From Selenomonas sp. GACV-9 (GTDB lineage: Bacteria > Bacillota > Negativicutes > Selenomonadales > Selenomonadaceae), in contig FPAX01000001.1 of assembly GCA_900116485.1 (NCBI GenBank), positions 62,001-126,000 on the forward strand: 64,000 bases of DNA, given 5' to 3'. A program made the translations under genes and the position numbers. Under the pieces are notes generated by a model that saw only the letters and a program-made list of their open reading frames with translations, was not told the origin of the DNA and did not search any database. This document shows, piece after piece, positions 16,755 to 25,882 of this stretch. Each line of letters starts with the position of its first letter. Positions within the stretch are counted from its first letter, which is position 1.

Positions 16755-18109
16755 ACCAAAGCATGGAACGCTTGGGGGAGAAACAAGAGAATAAAGAGCA
16801 GGTTTTCAGCCAGCCATTTGCCGAAATCGGGCCGAAGATGCATCTGCTGCTGCATACGGGCCAGCTGTTGATGGAAAATGGCGCCGATTCGGACCGCACG
16901 GTTCGCGATATGATGCGTGCGGCGGCCTTTATGGGGATACCGAAGGAGAATATCCATCAGCATGTCATGTATACGACGCTGATGCTAAATGTCAATGACG
17001 AGCAACGATCCTATACGGAGTTTCGCAAATGTACGAAACATGGCGTCAACATGACGATACTGTCGGCCATCAGCAAGCTGACCTGGCGGGCCATGGCGAA
17101 AAACTACTCGCTGCAGGACTACGAGCGGCAGCTCGATAACATCCGCAATCTGCCGCGCAACTATCCAGTATGGCTTACGGCCTTAGGGGCTGGCGCAGCC
17201 TGCGGAGGGTTCTGCAAGCTCTTTGGCGGCAGCTGGCTCGATTTCGTACTGACGGCAGTTTGTGCGCTGCTGGGCTTTTTGATCCGCCGCTGCTGTGTGG
17301 GCTATGGATTCAATACCTATGCGGCCATTGCAATCACCTCCTTTGCGACGACGATGCTGGCCTGGGCGACGCAGTTCCTGACGGGGGGACTCAACTGGTA
17401 TCCGCTCATAGCCTGCACGCTGTTCCTGGTTCCAGGTATTCCGCTTATCAATGCTGTCGATGATCTTTTGAATAACTTTATCGTTTCCGGTATGACAAGG
17501 GCCATGCATACCTTGCTGGTTGTCGGCAGTATGACCTTTGGCATCGTGACAGCTATCCGCTTGGGCGGCGTGACGGACTTCACGAGCGTGGGGTTGACCC
17601 CTGATACCTTCTATATGTCGCAGGCGATTGCCGCAGCCGTTGCATCGATGGGCTTTTCCATCATCTTCAATATCCCGAAACGCCTGCTGCCGGTGGTGGC
17701 TGTGGGGGGTATCATCACGGTGCTGCTGCGCAATATCACGGTATTGGAGCTCGGCTGGTCCCAGGCAGCTGGTTCCTTCTTCGGGGCAGCTGTTGTCGGC
17801 ATCATTGCGCTCAAGGCCATCCATTGGTTCCATACGCCAAATATCATCATGACCATCCCATCGGCTATCCCGATGATTCCAGGCGTATTGCTTTACCGGC
17901 TGCTGTTTGCCTTGCTCAATATCGAGTCGATTACTTCCGAGGCCTTGCTGGCTGGTATCCGCAGCGGCGTATCGGCCGTCATCATCATCATCGCGATTGC
18001 CGTCGGTGTGGCGATTCCCAATATCTTTATCCATCGCTATATCCAGCAGCGCAAATACAGTGCTGAGCAGCGCCTGCTCGCGCAGCGCTATGCGGAAATG
18101 GACGATTGA
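16751..18109 (+). CDS. ThrE-type threonine/serine exporter family protein (fused form)
   Basis: 452-residue membrane protein. The cytoplasmic N-terminal part (about 30-130) matches the ThrE domain (GQLLMENGADSDRTVRDM). At least ten hydrophobic helices follow. The motif LVPGIPLINAVDDLLNN ends the first bundle. The second bundle contains IPSAIPMIPGVLLYR, the mark of the small ThrE_2 partner. Both parts are therefore fused in one chain, as in Corynebacterium ThrE, whereas many bacteria encode them as two genes. The export substrate (threonine or serine) is inferred from the family. The start could also be ATG 16763. A strong two-way terminator follows. Confidence 0.85.
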   Translation: MNQSMERLGEKQENKEQVFSQPFAEIGPKMHLLLHTGQLLMENGADSDRTVRDMMRAAAFMGIPKENIHQHVMYTTLMLNVNDEQRSYTEFRKCTKHGVNMTILSAISKLTWRAMAKNYSLQDYERQLDNIRNLPRNYPVWLTALGAGAACGGFCKLFGGSWLDFVLTAVCALLGFLIRRCCVGYGFNTYAAIAITSFATTMLAWATQFLTGGLNWYPLIACTLFLVPGIPLINAVDDLLNNFIVSGMTRAMHTLLVVGSMTFGIVTAIRLGGVTDFTSVGLTPDTFYMSQAIAAAVASMGFSIIFNIPKRLLPVVAVGGIITVLLRNITVLELGWSQAAGSFFGAAVVGIIALKAIHWFHTPNIIMTIPSAIPMIPGVLLYRLLFALLNIESITSEALLAGIRSGVSAVIIIIAIAVGVAIPNIFIHRYIQQRKYSAEQRLLAQRYAEMDD

Positions 18110-18128
18110 TACAGGCAGGAAAGCAGAA

Positions 18129-18171
18129 AGAGGCGATGCCGCAAGCAGGAAAGACTTGCGGCATCGCCTCT
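18129..18171. terminator. Bidirectional terminator between convergent genes
   Basis: Perfect 17-base-pair stem (18129-18145 with 18155-18171) and a nine-base loop between the ThrE-like gene (+) and the ketopantoate reductase family gene (-). The T-rich flank is weak on both sides, but the stem is very strong. Confidence 0.85.
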
Positions 18172-18184
18172 TCTATTTGACTGT

Positions 18185-19111
18185 TCAGCGGATATGCTTT
18201 GCCTTGCCCCAGTCGCTGACTTTCTGGTAAAGCGGCGTGGGAACCTGGTATCTTTGGCCTAGAGCAACGATGCGGTTGACGAGACCGTCAAACTCGGAGA
18301 CGCCGCCTGCAAGGACGTCGCGCTGCATCGAAGTACGCAGGCCAGGTTTGAAGGCATCAATCATCTTGAGTCCTGTGGCGACGAGATCGTTTTCCCATTC
18401 GAGACCCATCGCGTGACCAATGGCGACGACTTCGGCAATCAGCCCAGTAAACAGGCTGCGTACCTCGCCTTCGTGCTGGAAGTCGTCGCTTACGGCATCA
18501 TAGTAGAGGCCGGCAGCTCCCATCGGCGAGACAAAGGCGAATTTCTGCAGGGCGTCACGCTGGATATGGGCGGTGAAATGCGCGCGGATACCGGCGTCAT
18601 TCATGATCTGCTCAAGCTCCTGTGCTTTGGCAGAAAGACGCTGGTCCTGTCCGGGCCGGAATCCGAAGAAGACGCGTAGGATCTTTTCGGGCTGCAGGAT
18701 GACGCCAGGTTCGCCAATCTTGGCAAAGACGTACATGCATCCATCGAGGCAGGTGAGGTCCGGCAGATGCTGCTGCATGACTTCGCCGGTGCCAAAGACG
18801 TTGAGGATCGGGACAATCAAGGTGTCGGGGCCGGCGGTACGGCGGGCAAGCGCGATGGCGTCTGCTAGCCCGTAATATTTGACGCAGATAAGCATGACGT
18901 CAGGGACATCGTTGTATTCTGCCATCGTGCAGGCTTTGGCCGGCTGGATGACGATATCGCCGCGATGCTCTGTGCGGACGGTCAGGCCATGCTGCTGCAT
19001 GGCGGCAAGGTGTTTGCCGCGGGCGATGAACGTCACGTCCTGACCGCTGGCGGCAAGATAGGCGCCGAGCGTACCACCAGTGCCGCCCGTGCCAACGATT
19101 GCAAATTTCAT
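18185..19111 (-). CDS. Ketopantoate reductase (ApbA/PanE family)
   Basis: 308 residues. The N-terminal Rossmann motif GTGGTGGTLGAYLA is followed by VTFIARGKHLAAM, the NADP-binding arrangement of this family. VMLICVKYYGL and the C-terminal SMQRDVLAGGVSEFDGLVNRIV (split here: the conserved serine/methionine and glutamate of the active site) also fit. The family reduces 2-dehydropantoate to pantoate for CoA synthesis. Many genomes hold several paralogues of unclear substrate, so the panE role is probable but not proven. It lies 27 bases after the permease gene on the same strand. Confidence 0.83.
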   Translation of the reverse strand: MKFAIVGTGGTGGTLGAYLAASGQDVTFIARGKHLAAMQQHGLTVRTEHRGDIVIQPAKACTMAEYNDVPDVMLICVKYYGLADAIALARRTAGPDTLIVPILNVFGTGEVMQQHLPDLTCLDGCMYVFAKIGEPGVILQPEKILRVFFGFRPGQDQRLSAKAQELEQIMNDAGIRAHFTAHIQRDALQKFAFVSPMGAAGLYYDAVSDDFQHEGEVRSLFTGLIAEVVAIGHAMGLEWENDLVATGLKMIDAFKPGLRTSMQRDVLAGGVSEFDGLVNRIVALGQRYQVPTPLYQKVSDWGKAKHIR

Positions 19112-19138
19112 GAAAATCCCTCCTTGAGGACTATTCTA

Positions 19139-20254
19139 TCACAGGCAGAGATAATAATAAATGAGCAGGATGGCAAGCAGACCGAGATTTGCCAGGGTGA
19201 AGAGGGAAAGATAAGGACCGGTCTTATGGAATCGCGTACCCTGATAAGCTTTGAAGGAGATGACGCTGGCCATCGAGGCGATGATGGTGCCGAGGCCGCC
19301 GATATTGACGCCGAGCAGCAGCGGTCCGGAGGCTGTCGTGTACTGGGCGAGCATAACTGTGGTCGGCACGTTGCTGAGCACCTGGCTCATCAGCAGGGAA
19401 ACGAGAAACTCATGACCAGCGAGCAGCTCAGCAGGGCCGGTCTGCAGGAAGGGGATGCGGGCAAGGCTGCCGACGCCGAGGAAGAGGAAGGTAAAGAGCA
19501 GCAGCAGTTTGTAGTCTACTTCGCGGAATAACTTGCGGTCGAGCAGGGCAATGCCCGGCACGACGATGACCATAAGCGCGGCAAAGGGCAATAGCCGCAG
19601 CACGTTGAGCAGGCAGAGCGTGAAGAGGAAGAGCAGCGGCATGATGCGGCGCCAGTGGAGAAATTCTTCATTTTGGGCCGCTATCGTTACCGGCTTATCC
19701 TGTAAAAGATAGGTGGCAAGATAGATGATGATGCCGCTGAGCAGCACGATGGGGCCCGTGATGGACAGGAAATCCGTAAGGGGCAGGCCGTAGTAGGAGT
19801 AAATGAAGAGGTTCTGCGGATTGCCGATTGGTGTCAGCATGCTGCCCATATTGGCGGCAATCGTCTGCCAGATGACTACAGGAATCAGCAGGCGGATGGC
19901 GCGGACTTCTGTCAATACGAGGATGGCCAGCGGCACGAAGATGATGAGGGCGACGTCGTTGGTAATCAGCATCGAGCTGAAAAAACAGCTGAAGATGAAG
20001 AAACGGCCAAGTGTGCGGCTCGAAGTCTCGCCATGGAACAGCTTTAGGTAGATGGCAGAAAACAGGCCGCTTTGACGAAGGCCGGCGACGATGCTCATCA
20101 GGCAGAACAGCAGCCCGAGTAACGGCAGGTTGATGCTCGCCAGCAGACTGGCAGGCGGTGCCGGTGCCAGGGCAATGGTTATAAGGGCAAAGGCAAGGGC
20201 GGCCGCAAGGTCGGGATTGCGGCGCAAATATTTACGGCAAGCCGTGAAGGACAT
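19139..20254 (-). CDS. Anion permease of the ArsB/CitM (IT superfamily) type
   Basis: 371 residues with about ten hydrophobic helices. Matching motifs include LITNDVALIIFVPLA and ANMGSMLTPIGNPQNLFIY, which is the re-entrant substrate-site signature (TPxGNPQN) of ArsB/NhaD/CitM-like carriers. A second such signature is QVLSNVPTTVMLA in the C-terminal half. The ion carried is unknown (arsenite, citrate, Na+/H+ or others are all possible), and no arsR or arsC gene is nearby. On the minus strand ATG 20254 follows AAAGGAGA at a good distance, while the TTG at 20263 is too close. It forms a two-gene unit with the reductase. Confidence 0.8.
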   Translation of the reverse strand: MSFTACRKYLRRNPDLAAALAFALITIALAPAPPASLLASINLPLLGLLFCLMSIVAGLRQSGLFSAIYLKLFHGETSSRTLGRFFIFSCFFSSMLITNDVALIIFVPLAILVLTEVRAIRLLIPVVIWQTIAANMGSMLTPIGNPQNLFIYSYYGLPLTDFLSITGPIVLLSGIIIYLATYLLQDKPVTIAAQNEEFLHWRRIMPLLFLFTLCLLNVLRLLPFAALMVIVVPGIALLDRKLFREVDYKLLLLFTFLFLGVGSLARIPFLQTGPAELLAGHEFLVSLLMSQVLSNVPTTVMLAQYTTASGPLLLGVNIGGLGTIIASMASVISFKAYQGTRFHKTGPYLSLFTLANLGLLAILLIYYYLCL

Positions 20255-20397
20255 ATGAATCAAGTCTCCTTTAAAATAACGATAGACCTATTTTAATATA
20301 GATTTAGCCGAAGTCCAAGGAGAATTTGCCTGCAAGGGAAGGACGCGGGCAGCTGGTAACGAATATTGGTAATGAAGAGCAGCAAAGGAGAGTATGC

Positions 20398-20967
20398 ATG
20401 CAGACAGTAAGCAATGTTTTGGAACTTATGCATCTGGCAATCGTTCCCGTATTGGGGCGGGCCGAAAATGTGGTGGATGCGACAGCTGGCAATGGCCATG
20501 ATACGTTGTTCCTGGCCGAGAACACGCCAGCCTCAGCACATATCTATGCCTTTGATATCCAGCCCCAGGCCATCGCAAACACTAAGGTGCGCACGGAAAA
20601 GCACGCGTCGCGTATCAGCTATATCTTGGACAGTCATGAACATCTCGGAGAGCATGTTCATGAACCGATTGACGTCATACTATTCAATCTCGGCTATCTG
20701 CCGGGGGCTGAGCATACGGCCGTGACACGGCAGGAAAGCACGGAAAAAGCTGTGGAGCAAGCACTGGAGAAACTCAAGGTAAATGGCCTCGCGGTAGTCG
20801 TCGTCTATCCCGGACATCCCGAGGGAAAAGTCGAGGCCGATATGCTTGCCACGTATTTTGCATCATTGCCTTGCCGCATTTTTACAGTAGGCTGTTATCG
20901 GTTGGTGAATCACAAAGAGACTGCTCCATATGCGTATGTAATTGAGCGTGTCAGGTCAACTGACTGA
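20398..20967 (+). CDS. SAM-dependent methyltransferase, YtqB/MnmM family
   Basis: 189 residues. The SAM-binding loop is VDATAGNGHDTLFLAE near residue 24-39, followed by the catalytic-site-like DVILFNLGYLPGAEH and VVYPGHPEGKVE. This is the signature of the family once called rRNA methylase; its Bacillus member YtqB has been assigned as MnmM, which methylates the wobble uridine side chain of certain tRNAs. The start is ATG 20398, seven bases after AAAGGAGA. The longer frame to 20326 lacks a ribosome site. Confidence 0.82.
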   Translation: MQTVSNVLELMHLAIVPVLGRAENVVDATAGNGHDTLFLAENTPASAHIYAFDIQPQAIANTKVRTEKHASRISYILDSHEHLGEHVHEPIDVILFNLGYLPGAEHTAVTRQESTEKAVEQALEKLKVNGLAVVVVYPGHPEGKVEADMLATYFASLPCRIFTVGCYRLVNHKETAPYAYVIERVRSTD

Positions 20968-20994
20968 ATCAGATTGATAAAGGTTAACAAAATA

Positions 20995-21023
20995 TTGACA
21001 AAACAGTGATAAAGATATATCAT
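20995..21023 (+). promoter_or_regulatory. Promoter of the permease-asparaginase leader
   Basis: TTGACA (20995-21000), 17-base spacer and TATCAT (21018-21023). Transcription would start near 21030 and run into the hairpins and terminator described next. Confidence 0.75.
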
Positions 21024-21029
21024 TTGTAA

Positions 21030-21121
21030 TATAAGTTGATATACTTGCAAGTATCCATGGATAAGTTTTCTATAGAAAATGACAAAGGCGTCAAAAGCAC
21101 AGGTTGCTTTTGACGTTTTTT
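21030..21121 (+). ncRNA. Candidate structured leader or small RNA ending in a terminator
   Basis: No gene lies between 20968 and 21192. After the promoter there are three perfect palindromes in a row: ATACTTGCAAGTAT (21041-21054), TATCCATGGATA (21052-21063, sharing three bases with the first) and TTTTCTATAGAAAA (21066-21079). A terminator with an 11-base-pair stem (21089-21099 with 21105-21115) and a T run to 21121 follows. A transcript of about 90 bases is predicted. It could be an attenuator or riboswitch-like leader of the permease gene at 21193, or a small RNA. It matches no family that I recognise. Confidence 0.45.
21089..21121 (+). terminator. Terminator or attenuator upstream of the permease gene
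   Basis: Stem CGTCAAAAGCA/TGCTTTTGACG with loop CAGGT and six T residues. Because a good promoter lies upstream and the next start codon is 72 bases downstream, it may act as an attenuator. Confidence 0.85.
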
Positions 21122-21192
21122 ATTTGCCGCAACAGATAAGCTGTTGGTGAAGGGATTGTAGGAAGACGTTGGGCTTACAAGGAGATGTTATT

Positions 21193-22464
21193 ATGGAACT
21201 GGCTCAGATTTTGATGGTCATTACCTTGATATTCATGGTATGGGGGAAGACACCGCTTTACTTGACTGCAATTGTTGGATCGACGATTGCGGCCCTGGCT
21301 GCTGGTTTTCCTATTTCTGGCAAGGCAGATGTTACATTGATCAAGCTGGTCAACGGCGGGTTGAATCCTGTTATTGCAGATATCACAGGAGTCCTTATGT
21401 TTGTGGGGATTCTTGAGAGTTCTGGCTTTTTAAAAGTTATCATCAATAAGATAATGGCTTGGGGGTCTCAGTTAGGCGGGGCACCGGGAATTACTGCTGC
21501 AGGGAGCTTGGCTGCTGGCTGCATTGGTGCTTTGACAGGCTTTACGCAGCCTGTAGTTACAGCAGCTATTACTGGTCCGGCTGCGACAAAGTTGGGAATG
21601 GATCCCAATAAGACTGCTGGCCTGGCTGCTCATGCAGGTCATTTTGGCAACTTTGCTGGTTTTACGCATCCTACCCAGGTTGCTGTAGTGGCAACGGCTG
21701 CTATTGGCTTTGGTGCAATCAATGTCGTTGGCGCTATCGTGGGTATATCCATCATATTGTTCAGTTTCGTTCGTGTGGCAAGCGCAATGAAAAAGAATCC
21801 GCCAGTCCTTGATGAAGAAACAAAAAATGAAGTGGAGCGTTCTTTTGCGAATGTTTCTGAATATAGTTTCGGCTTGGCTGTTTTCCCGTTTTTGCTTTTC
21901 TGTGCCGGTTTTGTGCTTGGCTTTCCCGTATTTATCGTCGGCTCCGTTTGTGCAATACTAGTTGGTCTTTTAGCCAAGATGGAATTGCATAAGAGTGAAA
22001 ATGAGATGATTGATGGAGTGAAGAAAGCAGCGATTCCAATCGTGGCTACAATCAGTTTCCTATTTATGAGTGGTGTCATCAATAAGATTGGTCTTGTGGA
22101 TGTCATCGCAGATATCATGGGACCGTTCGTGACGGTGTCGCCGATTTATTCGATGCTGTTTGTATCAGCGCTGGCAGGATTTATCACCCAGTCAAATGCC
22201 GCCTCAGTTGCTATAGATGTACCGTTCCTGCAAGTCGTGTTAGCTGCTGGCGCAGATCCGCTCACGGCAGCTTGTGCCGCAGCTGGCGGTTCGGCTGTCA
22301 CGCAGTACTATTTGACTGGTGGGCCGGTGGCAGCGCTGTCTACCGTTATTCCTGTGGTCAAGGACTCAAATCTAAAGGATGCCAATAAATTTCAGCGCCC
22401 GGCGATGTTGTTTGGCTTATTGGTTTTGTTTGTCCTTGTAAGTGTATTGCTGATAGTTCGTTGA
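21193..22464 (+). CDS. Ion-transporter superfamily permease (GntP/DcuC-like)
   Basis: 423 residues with about 11 hydrophobic helices. There are two related substrate-loop regions, GFTQPVVTAAITGPAATKLG in the first half and FITQSNAASVAIDVPFLQV in the second, typical of the two-fold repeat of IT-superfamily carriers. The substrate is not evident. The adjacent asparaginase makes an amino acid or C4-dicarboxylate (aspartate, asparagine, malate/fumarate) plausible. ATG 21193 follows AAGGAG. Codon choice leans more to A/T-ending codons than that of neighbouring housekeeping genes. Confidence 0.72.
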   Translation: MELAQILMVITLIFMVWGKTPLYLTAIVGSTIAALAAGFPISGKADVTLIKLVNGGLNPVIADITGVLMFVGILESSGFLKVIINKIMAWGSQLGGAPGITAAGSLAAGCIGALTGFTQPVVTAAITGPAATKLGMDPNKTAGLAAHAGHFGNFAGFTHPTQVAVVATAAIGFGAINVVGAIVGISIILFSFVRVASAMKKNPPVLDEETKNEVERSFANVSEYSFGLAVFPFLLFCAGFVLGFPVFIVGSVCAILVGLLAKMELHKSENEMIDGVKKAAIPIVATISFLFMSGVINKIGLVDVIADIMGPFVTVSPIYSMLFVSALAGFITQSNAASVAIDVPFLQVVLAAGADPLTAACAAAGGSAVTQYYLTGGPVAALSTVIPVVKDSNLKDANKFQRPAMLFGLLVLFVLVSVLLIVR

Positions 22465-22495
22465 TGGTGAGCATCAGCAGAAAGGTGGGTATGAA

Positions 22496-23470
22496 ATGAA
22501 AAAGATTGTTGCCATTACGACTGGTGGCACGATTGCGATGAAGTTGGATCCGTGTACAGGCGGGCTCATTCCTGCTGTAAGTGGCAAAGATTTGCTCGAT
22601 GCAGTTCCTGCACTGAAGGATATTGCCGAGATTGAAGTCGTTGAGCAGTCAAACATTCCCAGTGGGCATATGACGCCTGCGATGATGTTGGACCTTTCGC
22701 GGAAAATCGATGAGCTAGCCAAAGATGACAGCATTGCGGGTTTTGTCGTGACGCATGGGACCGATACGTTAGAAGAGACAGCGTATCTGCTGGACCTCAC
22801 GCTGCATACGGAAAAGCCCGTATGCGTGACCGGGGCCATGCGCGGCGCGTCAGATACCAGTTGGGATGGGCCGGGAAATATCCTGGCTGCCGTAAAGACG
22901 GCTGCCTGTGATGCGGCAGTTGGCCAGGGCGTCTTGGTGGTATTGAATGATACGATACATGCGGCTGGTGAAGTGACAAAAACACATTCGGTAAATACTG
23001 CGACATTTGCCTCGCCTTGGTGGGGGGCTGTTGGTCATGTGTATTTCGATAAAGTCGTCTTTCGGCGTAAGCCTATAGCTCGACAAAAGATTCAGCCAGA
23101 AAAGTTGGTTCCTGATGTTTATCTGCTGAAATGCGTAGCCGGGATGGATGATTTTTTATTTCGGTGCTTAATCGAGAAAAAGATTAAGGGTCTGGTCGTA
23201 GAGGCGTTCGGTTGTGGCAATGTGCCACCAGGTGTGCGTGCGGGCATTCTGGCAGTAAGACGCGCGAGAATTCCTGTGGTACTGGCTACGCGAGTCTATG
23301 GCGGGCGCGTCGTACCCTGCTATTCGTATACGGGCAGTGCTGGCGAGATGCTGTCATCAGGAATCATCCTGGCAGGAGAATTGAATGGCCAGAAGGCCAG
23401 GCTAAAATTGATGCTGGCCCTGGGGCTGACCGATGATAATGAGAAGTTAAAGGAATATTTCAAGCCGTAA
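22496..23470 (+). CDS. L-asparaginase
   Basis: 324 residues. The first catalytic threonine is in TTGGTIAMK (near residue 10). The second triad lies in FVVTHGTDTLEETAYLL (near residue 85) with the substrate loop VTGAMRGASDTSWDG. The enzyme hydrolyses asparagine to aspartate and ammonia. No signal peptide is visible, so it is probably cytoplasmic. It is 31 bases downstream of the permease, which suggests uptake and breakdown of a nitrogen source. The C-terminal part (about 200-324) follows the family pattern (VVEAFGCGNVPPG). Confidence 0.9.
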   Translation: MKKIVAITTGGTIAMKLDPCTGGLIPAVSGKDLLDAVPALKDIAEIEVVEQSNIPSGHMTPAMMLDLSRKIDELAKDDSIAGFVVTHGTDTLEETAYLLDLTLHTEKPVCVTGAMRGASDTSWDGPGNILAAVKTAACDAAVGQGVLVVLNDTIHAAGEVTKTHSVNTATFASPWWGAVGHVYFDKVVFRRKPIARQKIQPEKLVPDVYLLKCVAGMDDFLFRCLIEKKIKGLVVEAFGCGNVPPGVRAGILAVRRARIPVVLATRVYGGRVVPCYSYTGSAGEMLSSGIILAGELNGQKARLKLMLALGLTDDNEKLKEYFKP

Positions 23471-23499
23471 ATCTTGTTGAATATGTTTGACGCGAAAGT

Positions 23500-23560
23500 G
23501 GCACTGTCCTGGGAACATGGAGTGATGATTGGATCCATCGGGAAAAGGACAGTGCCTTTT
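23500..23560 (+). repeat. Nested inverted repeat A, terminator of the asparaginase operon
   Basis: Outer stem GGCACTGTCCT (23500-23510) pairs with AGGACAGTGCC (23546-23556) and is followed by TTTT. An inner stem ATGGA (23517-23521) pairs with TCCAT (23534-23538). The same two-stem plan and the same arm core (CACTGTCCT / AGGACAGTG) recur at 25883-25946. It acts plausibly as a terminator; the shared sequence hints at a dispersed repeat element. Confidence 0.7.
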
Positions 23561-23686
23561 GTTATGGACTTTTACAGCCGATGTGCAATGAATACAAAAA
23601 ATAATGCTTAATTAGTAAAAAAATACATTGGAAAAGATTTGACTGTATAGTAAGATAATGATTATGAAGAGATTAAGGAAGGCGAT

Positions 23687-24808
23687 ATGAGTATGATAGA
23701 TTTCAAAATTGGCCGCAGTGCAGCACAGCCAATTGATTCTGCCATCGAAAAGGCTTGTCAGGGGATGACGGAGCCAAAGTTCGTATGGTTTACGACAACG
23801 GTGGAGGCATTCAAGGAAACTTCGGAAAAGATGCAGCAGCGTTTCCCTCATAGTATTGTCATGGGAACGACATCGATTGCGGCGTTCTCCCATGAAGGCA
23901 TCTTCCATGATTCCTTAGAAGTCTTGGCCATCAAAAGCGGCATCAACTGCGTGGCAAATGTCCTCGAAGAGGCAAATCACTGCCCGCTCAAATATGTCAG
24001 ACGTGTGCAGGATGCGGTGCGTTCCTTGGGCAGCCATGGAAATGGCGATACGATTTGCCTTACGGCGACGAATGGGCTGATTGCTTGTGAAGAATCGGTC
24101 CTGTCGGTGCTCAATTCCGTATTGCGTCAGGAAAACATCCCGGTATTCGGCGGAACGGCTGGCGATAAGGGGCTGGCAGAAAAGACCTATGTGTCACTTG
24201 ATGGCAAGGTCTATGATACGGCTTGCGTATTTGTCCTGCTGCGCAATCTCGGTGGGCGGATCCATCTCTATCGTGAGAACATCTACAAGCCGATCTGCGA
24301 GCCGCTTACGGCGACGAAGGTCGATGCCTTCTCCCGCAAGGTCATGGCCTACGATGGCCGTCCAGCCTCGGAGATGGAGGCGAAGATGCATGCACTTACA
24401 GTCACGCAGATGGACCGCGCTTTCCTCGACAGCAACCCGGTCGGGCGCATTATCGGCAAGGATATGTATATCATCGCCAATGACGATATCGACTCTGATC
24501 GGCAGACGATGAAATATCATGCGCGCATCTATGAGAACGATCAGATTGTCATGCTGCAGCCGGATGATTACCGTCAGGTCAATAAAGAGACCATGGCCAG
24601 GATCCGCCGTGATGTTCCCCGTCCTGCATTCTCGATCATGGTAAACTGTCTGGCACGGACGCTGCTGTTCAAGAGCGAAGGGTATGCCGATGAGTTCTTC
24701 CGCAGCATGGGCACCGCGCTGGGCGAGTATATCGGCTGGGGCGGCTATGGCGAGCAGATTTACGAGCAGCATTTCAATCAGACGATGATTGCTGCGGTAT
24801 TCGAGTAA
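23687..24808 (+). CDS. FIST-domain sensory protein
   Basis: 373 residues with no membrane segment. An N-terminal FIST domain (about 30-210; ISTIVMGTTSIAAFS-like strand, then VPVFGGTAGDKG-like ENIPVFGGTAGDKGL) is followed by a FIST_C domain (about 215-360; NPVGRIIGKDMYI, VNCLARTLLF, ending GYGEQIYEQHFNQTMIAAVFE). FIST domains are proposed to bind small ligands such as amino acids and are usually found with signalling modules. The next gene, 12 bases away, is a chemoreceptor signalling domain with no sensor of its own. The inferred role is ligand input for that receptor. Confidence 0.85.
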   Translation: MSMIDFKIGRSAAQPIDSAIEKACQGMTEPKFVWFTTTVEAFKETSEKMQQRFPHSIVMGTTSIAAFSHEGIFHDSLEVLAIKSGINCVANVLEEANHCPLKYVRRVQDAVRSLGSHGNGDTICLTATNGLIACEESVLSVLNSVLRQENIPVFGGTAGDKGLAEKTYVSLDGKVYDTACVFVLLRNLGGRIHLYRENIYKPICEPLTATKVDAFSRKVMAYDGRPASEMEAKMHALTVTQMDRAFLDSNPVGRIIGKDMYIIANDDIDSDRQTMKYHARIYENDQIVMLQPDDYRQVNKETMARIRRDVPRPAFSIMVNCLARTLLFKSEGYADEFFRSMGTALGEYIGWGGYGEQIYEQHFNQTMIAAVFE

Positions 24809-24820
24809 GGGGGGAACGGC

Positions 24821-25837
24821 ATGGGATTCTTTAATTTTGGCAAACCAAAGGAACCGCTGTACAATCAGCGGGCAAAAGAAAAAGCGCTGGCAAGGGAAAC
24901 GGCAAAACCAGCTGTGCCTGCCAGAGCGGCAAAGCCTGTCAGCGCATCGCAGCAAGCTGCTGCAAGCAACGAGAAACAGCTTGCTTATGGTATTGAATAT
25001 CTGGACACGCGCATGAAAGAACTCACTGAGGCAGAGGCAGGTATTGCTGAATATGTGCGCAAGATGAGTGAGACTTACGCGGGCATTGGCCAGGTCAATG
25101 AGGACTTTTCCTCCCTCAATGATAACTTCAATGACCTCAACGACTATGCGCAGCACATCTCTACGATCATGCACGAGTCAAATGAAGTCGTCAGCGCCGC
25201 TGGCAGCGAAGTTGGTGAGCTGTCGGCCAAGACGCAGGAAATCGAAGAAAAGCTCGACAGCATCATGCAGGTCTTCAAACAGCTGGAAGAGAACTTCGAT
25301 AACATCAACAAGATGTCTGAAGGCATCGAAGGCATCGCTACGCGAACCAATCTGTTGTCCCTCAATGCCTCGATTGAGGCAGCGCGGGCTGGTGAGGCTG
25401 GCCGCGGATTCAGTGTCGTAGCAGAAAATATCCGCGAGCTGGCAGCATCGACGAAAGATATGGTCGAGGGCATTGATACCAACATCAAATCCTTGCGTCA
25501 GTCCTTGTCCAGCCTCAATGCGGTTATCGATGAAACCAAAGAGAAGGCAGCGGAAAATGCAGTCTTTGTCGATCGCGTGCAGGCAAGTTTTACTGACGTG
25601 GCGAAAAAGACAGAAAGCGTCAATTCCTATAGCAGCAAGATCGTAGCAGGTATCCAGAAGACCAGTGACATGATGGGTAGTGTGACGGATGGTACGAACT
25701 CCGTTGGCGGACTCGTTACCTCCATGCGCCAGAATATCCAAGGCCTGAAAGAACTCATGAGTGAGAAGAACGTGATTGCCTGCAGCATGATCGACTTCCT
25801 GCGACAGGTCAAGGTGCTGCTCAAAGAGCGTCATTGA
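24821..25837 (+). CDS. Soluble methyl-accepting chemotaxis protein
   Basis: 338 residues with no membrane segment and no recognisable sensor domain. A basic Ala/Lys/Pro-rich N-terminus (1-50) leads into a long coiled coil. The conserved hairpin tip ([20 protein letters not shown], then [17 protein letters not shown]) lies near 170-210, where CheA and CheW bind. The ribosome site GGGGGGAA precedes ATG 24821. Being cytoplasmic and paired with a FIST protein, it probably reports an internal signal to the chemotaxis kinase. No cheA or flagellar gene is in the window. Confidence 0.88.
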   Translation: MGFFNFGKPKEPLYNQRAKEKALARETAKPAVPARAAKPVSASQQAAASNEKQLAYGIEYLDTRMKELTEAEAGIAEYVRKMSETYAGIGQVNEDFSSLNDNFNDLNDYAQHISTIMHESNEVVSAAGSEVGELSAKTQEIEEKLDSIMQVFKQLEENFDNINKMSEGIEGIATRTNLLSLNASIEAARAGEAGRGFSVVAENIRELAASTKDMVEGIDTNIKSLRQSLSSLNAVIDETKEKAAENAVFVDRVQASFTDVAKKTESVNSYSSKIVAGIQKTSDMMGSVTDGTNSVGGLVTSMRQNIQGLKELMSEKNVIACSMIDFLRQVKVLLKERH

Positions 25838-25882
25838 CAGCTGCCGTCCAAATATAAAACTTAATCTTCTGATGAAGAAGGA

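Noticed and set aside
23577..23584. GCCGATGT as a flagellar (sigma-28) promoter for the FIST-receptor pair
   Set aside because: There is no TAAA-like -35 at the right distance and the last bases do not match GCCGATAA.
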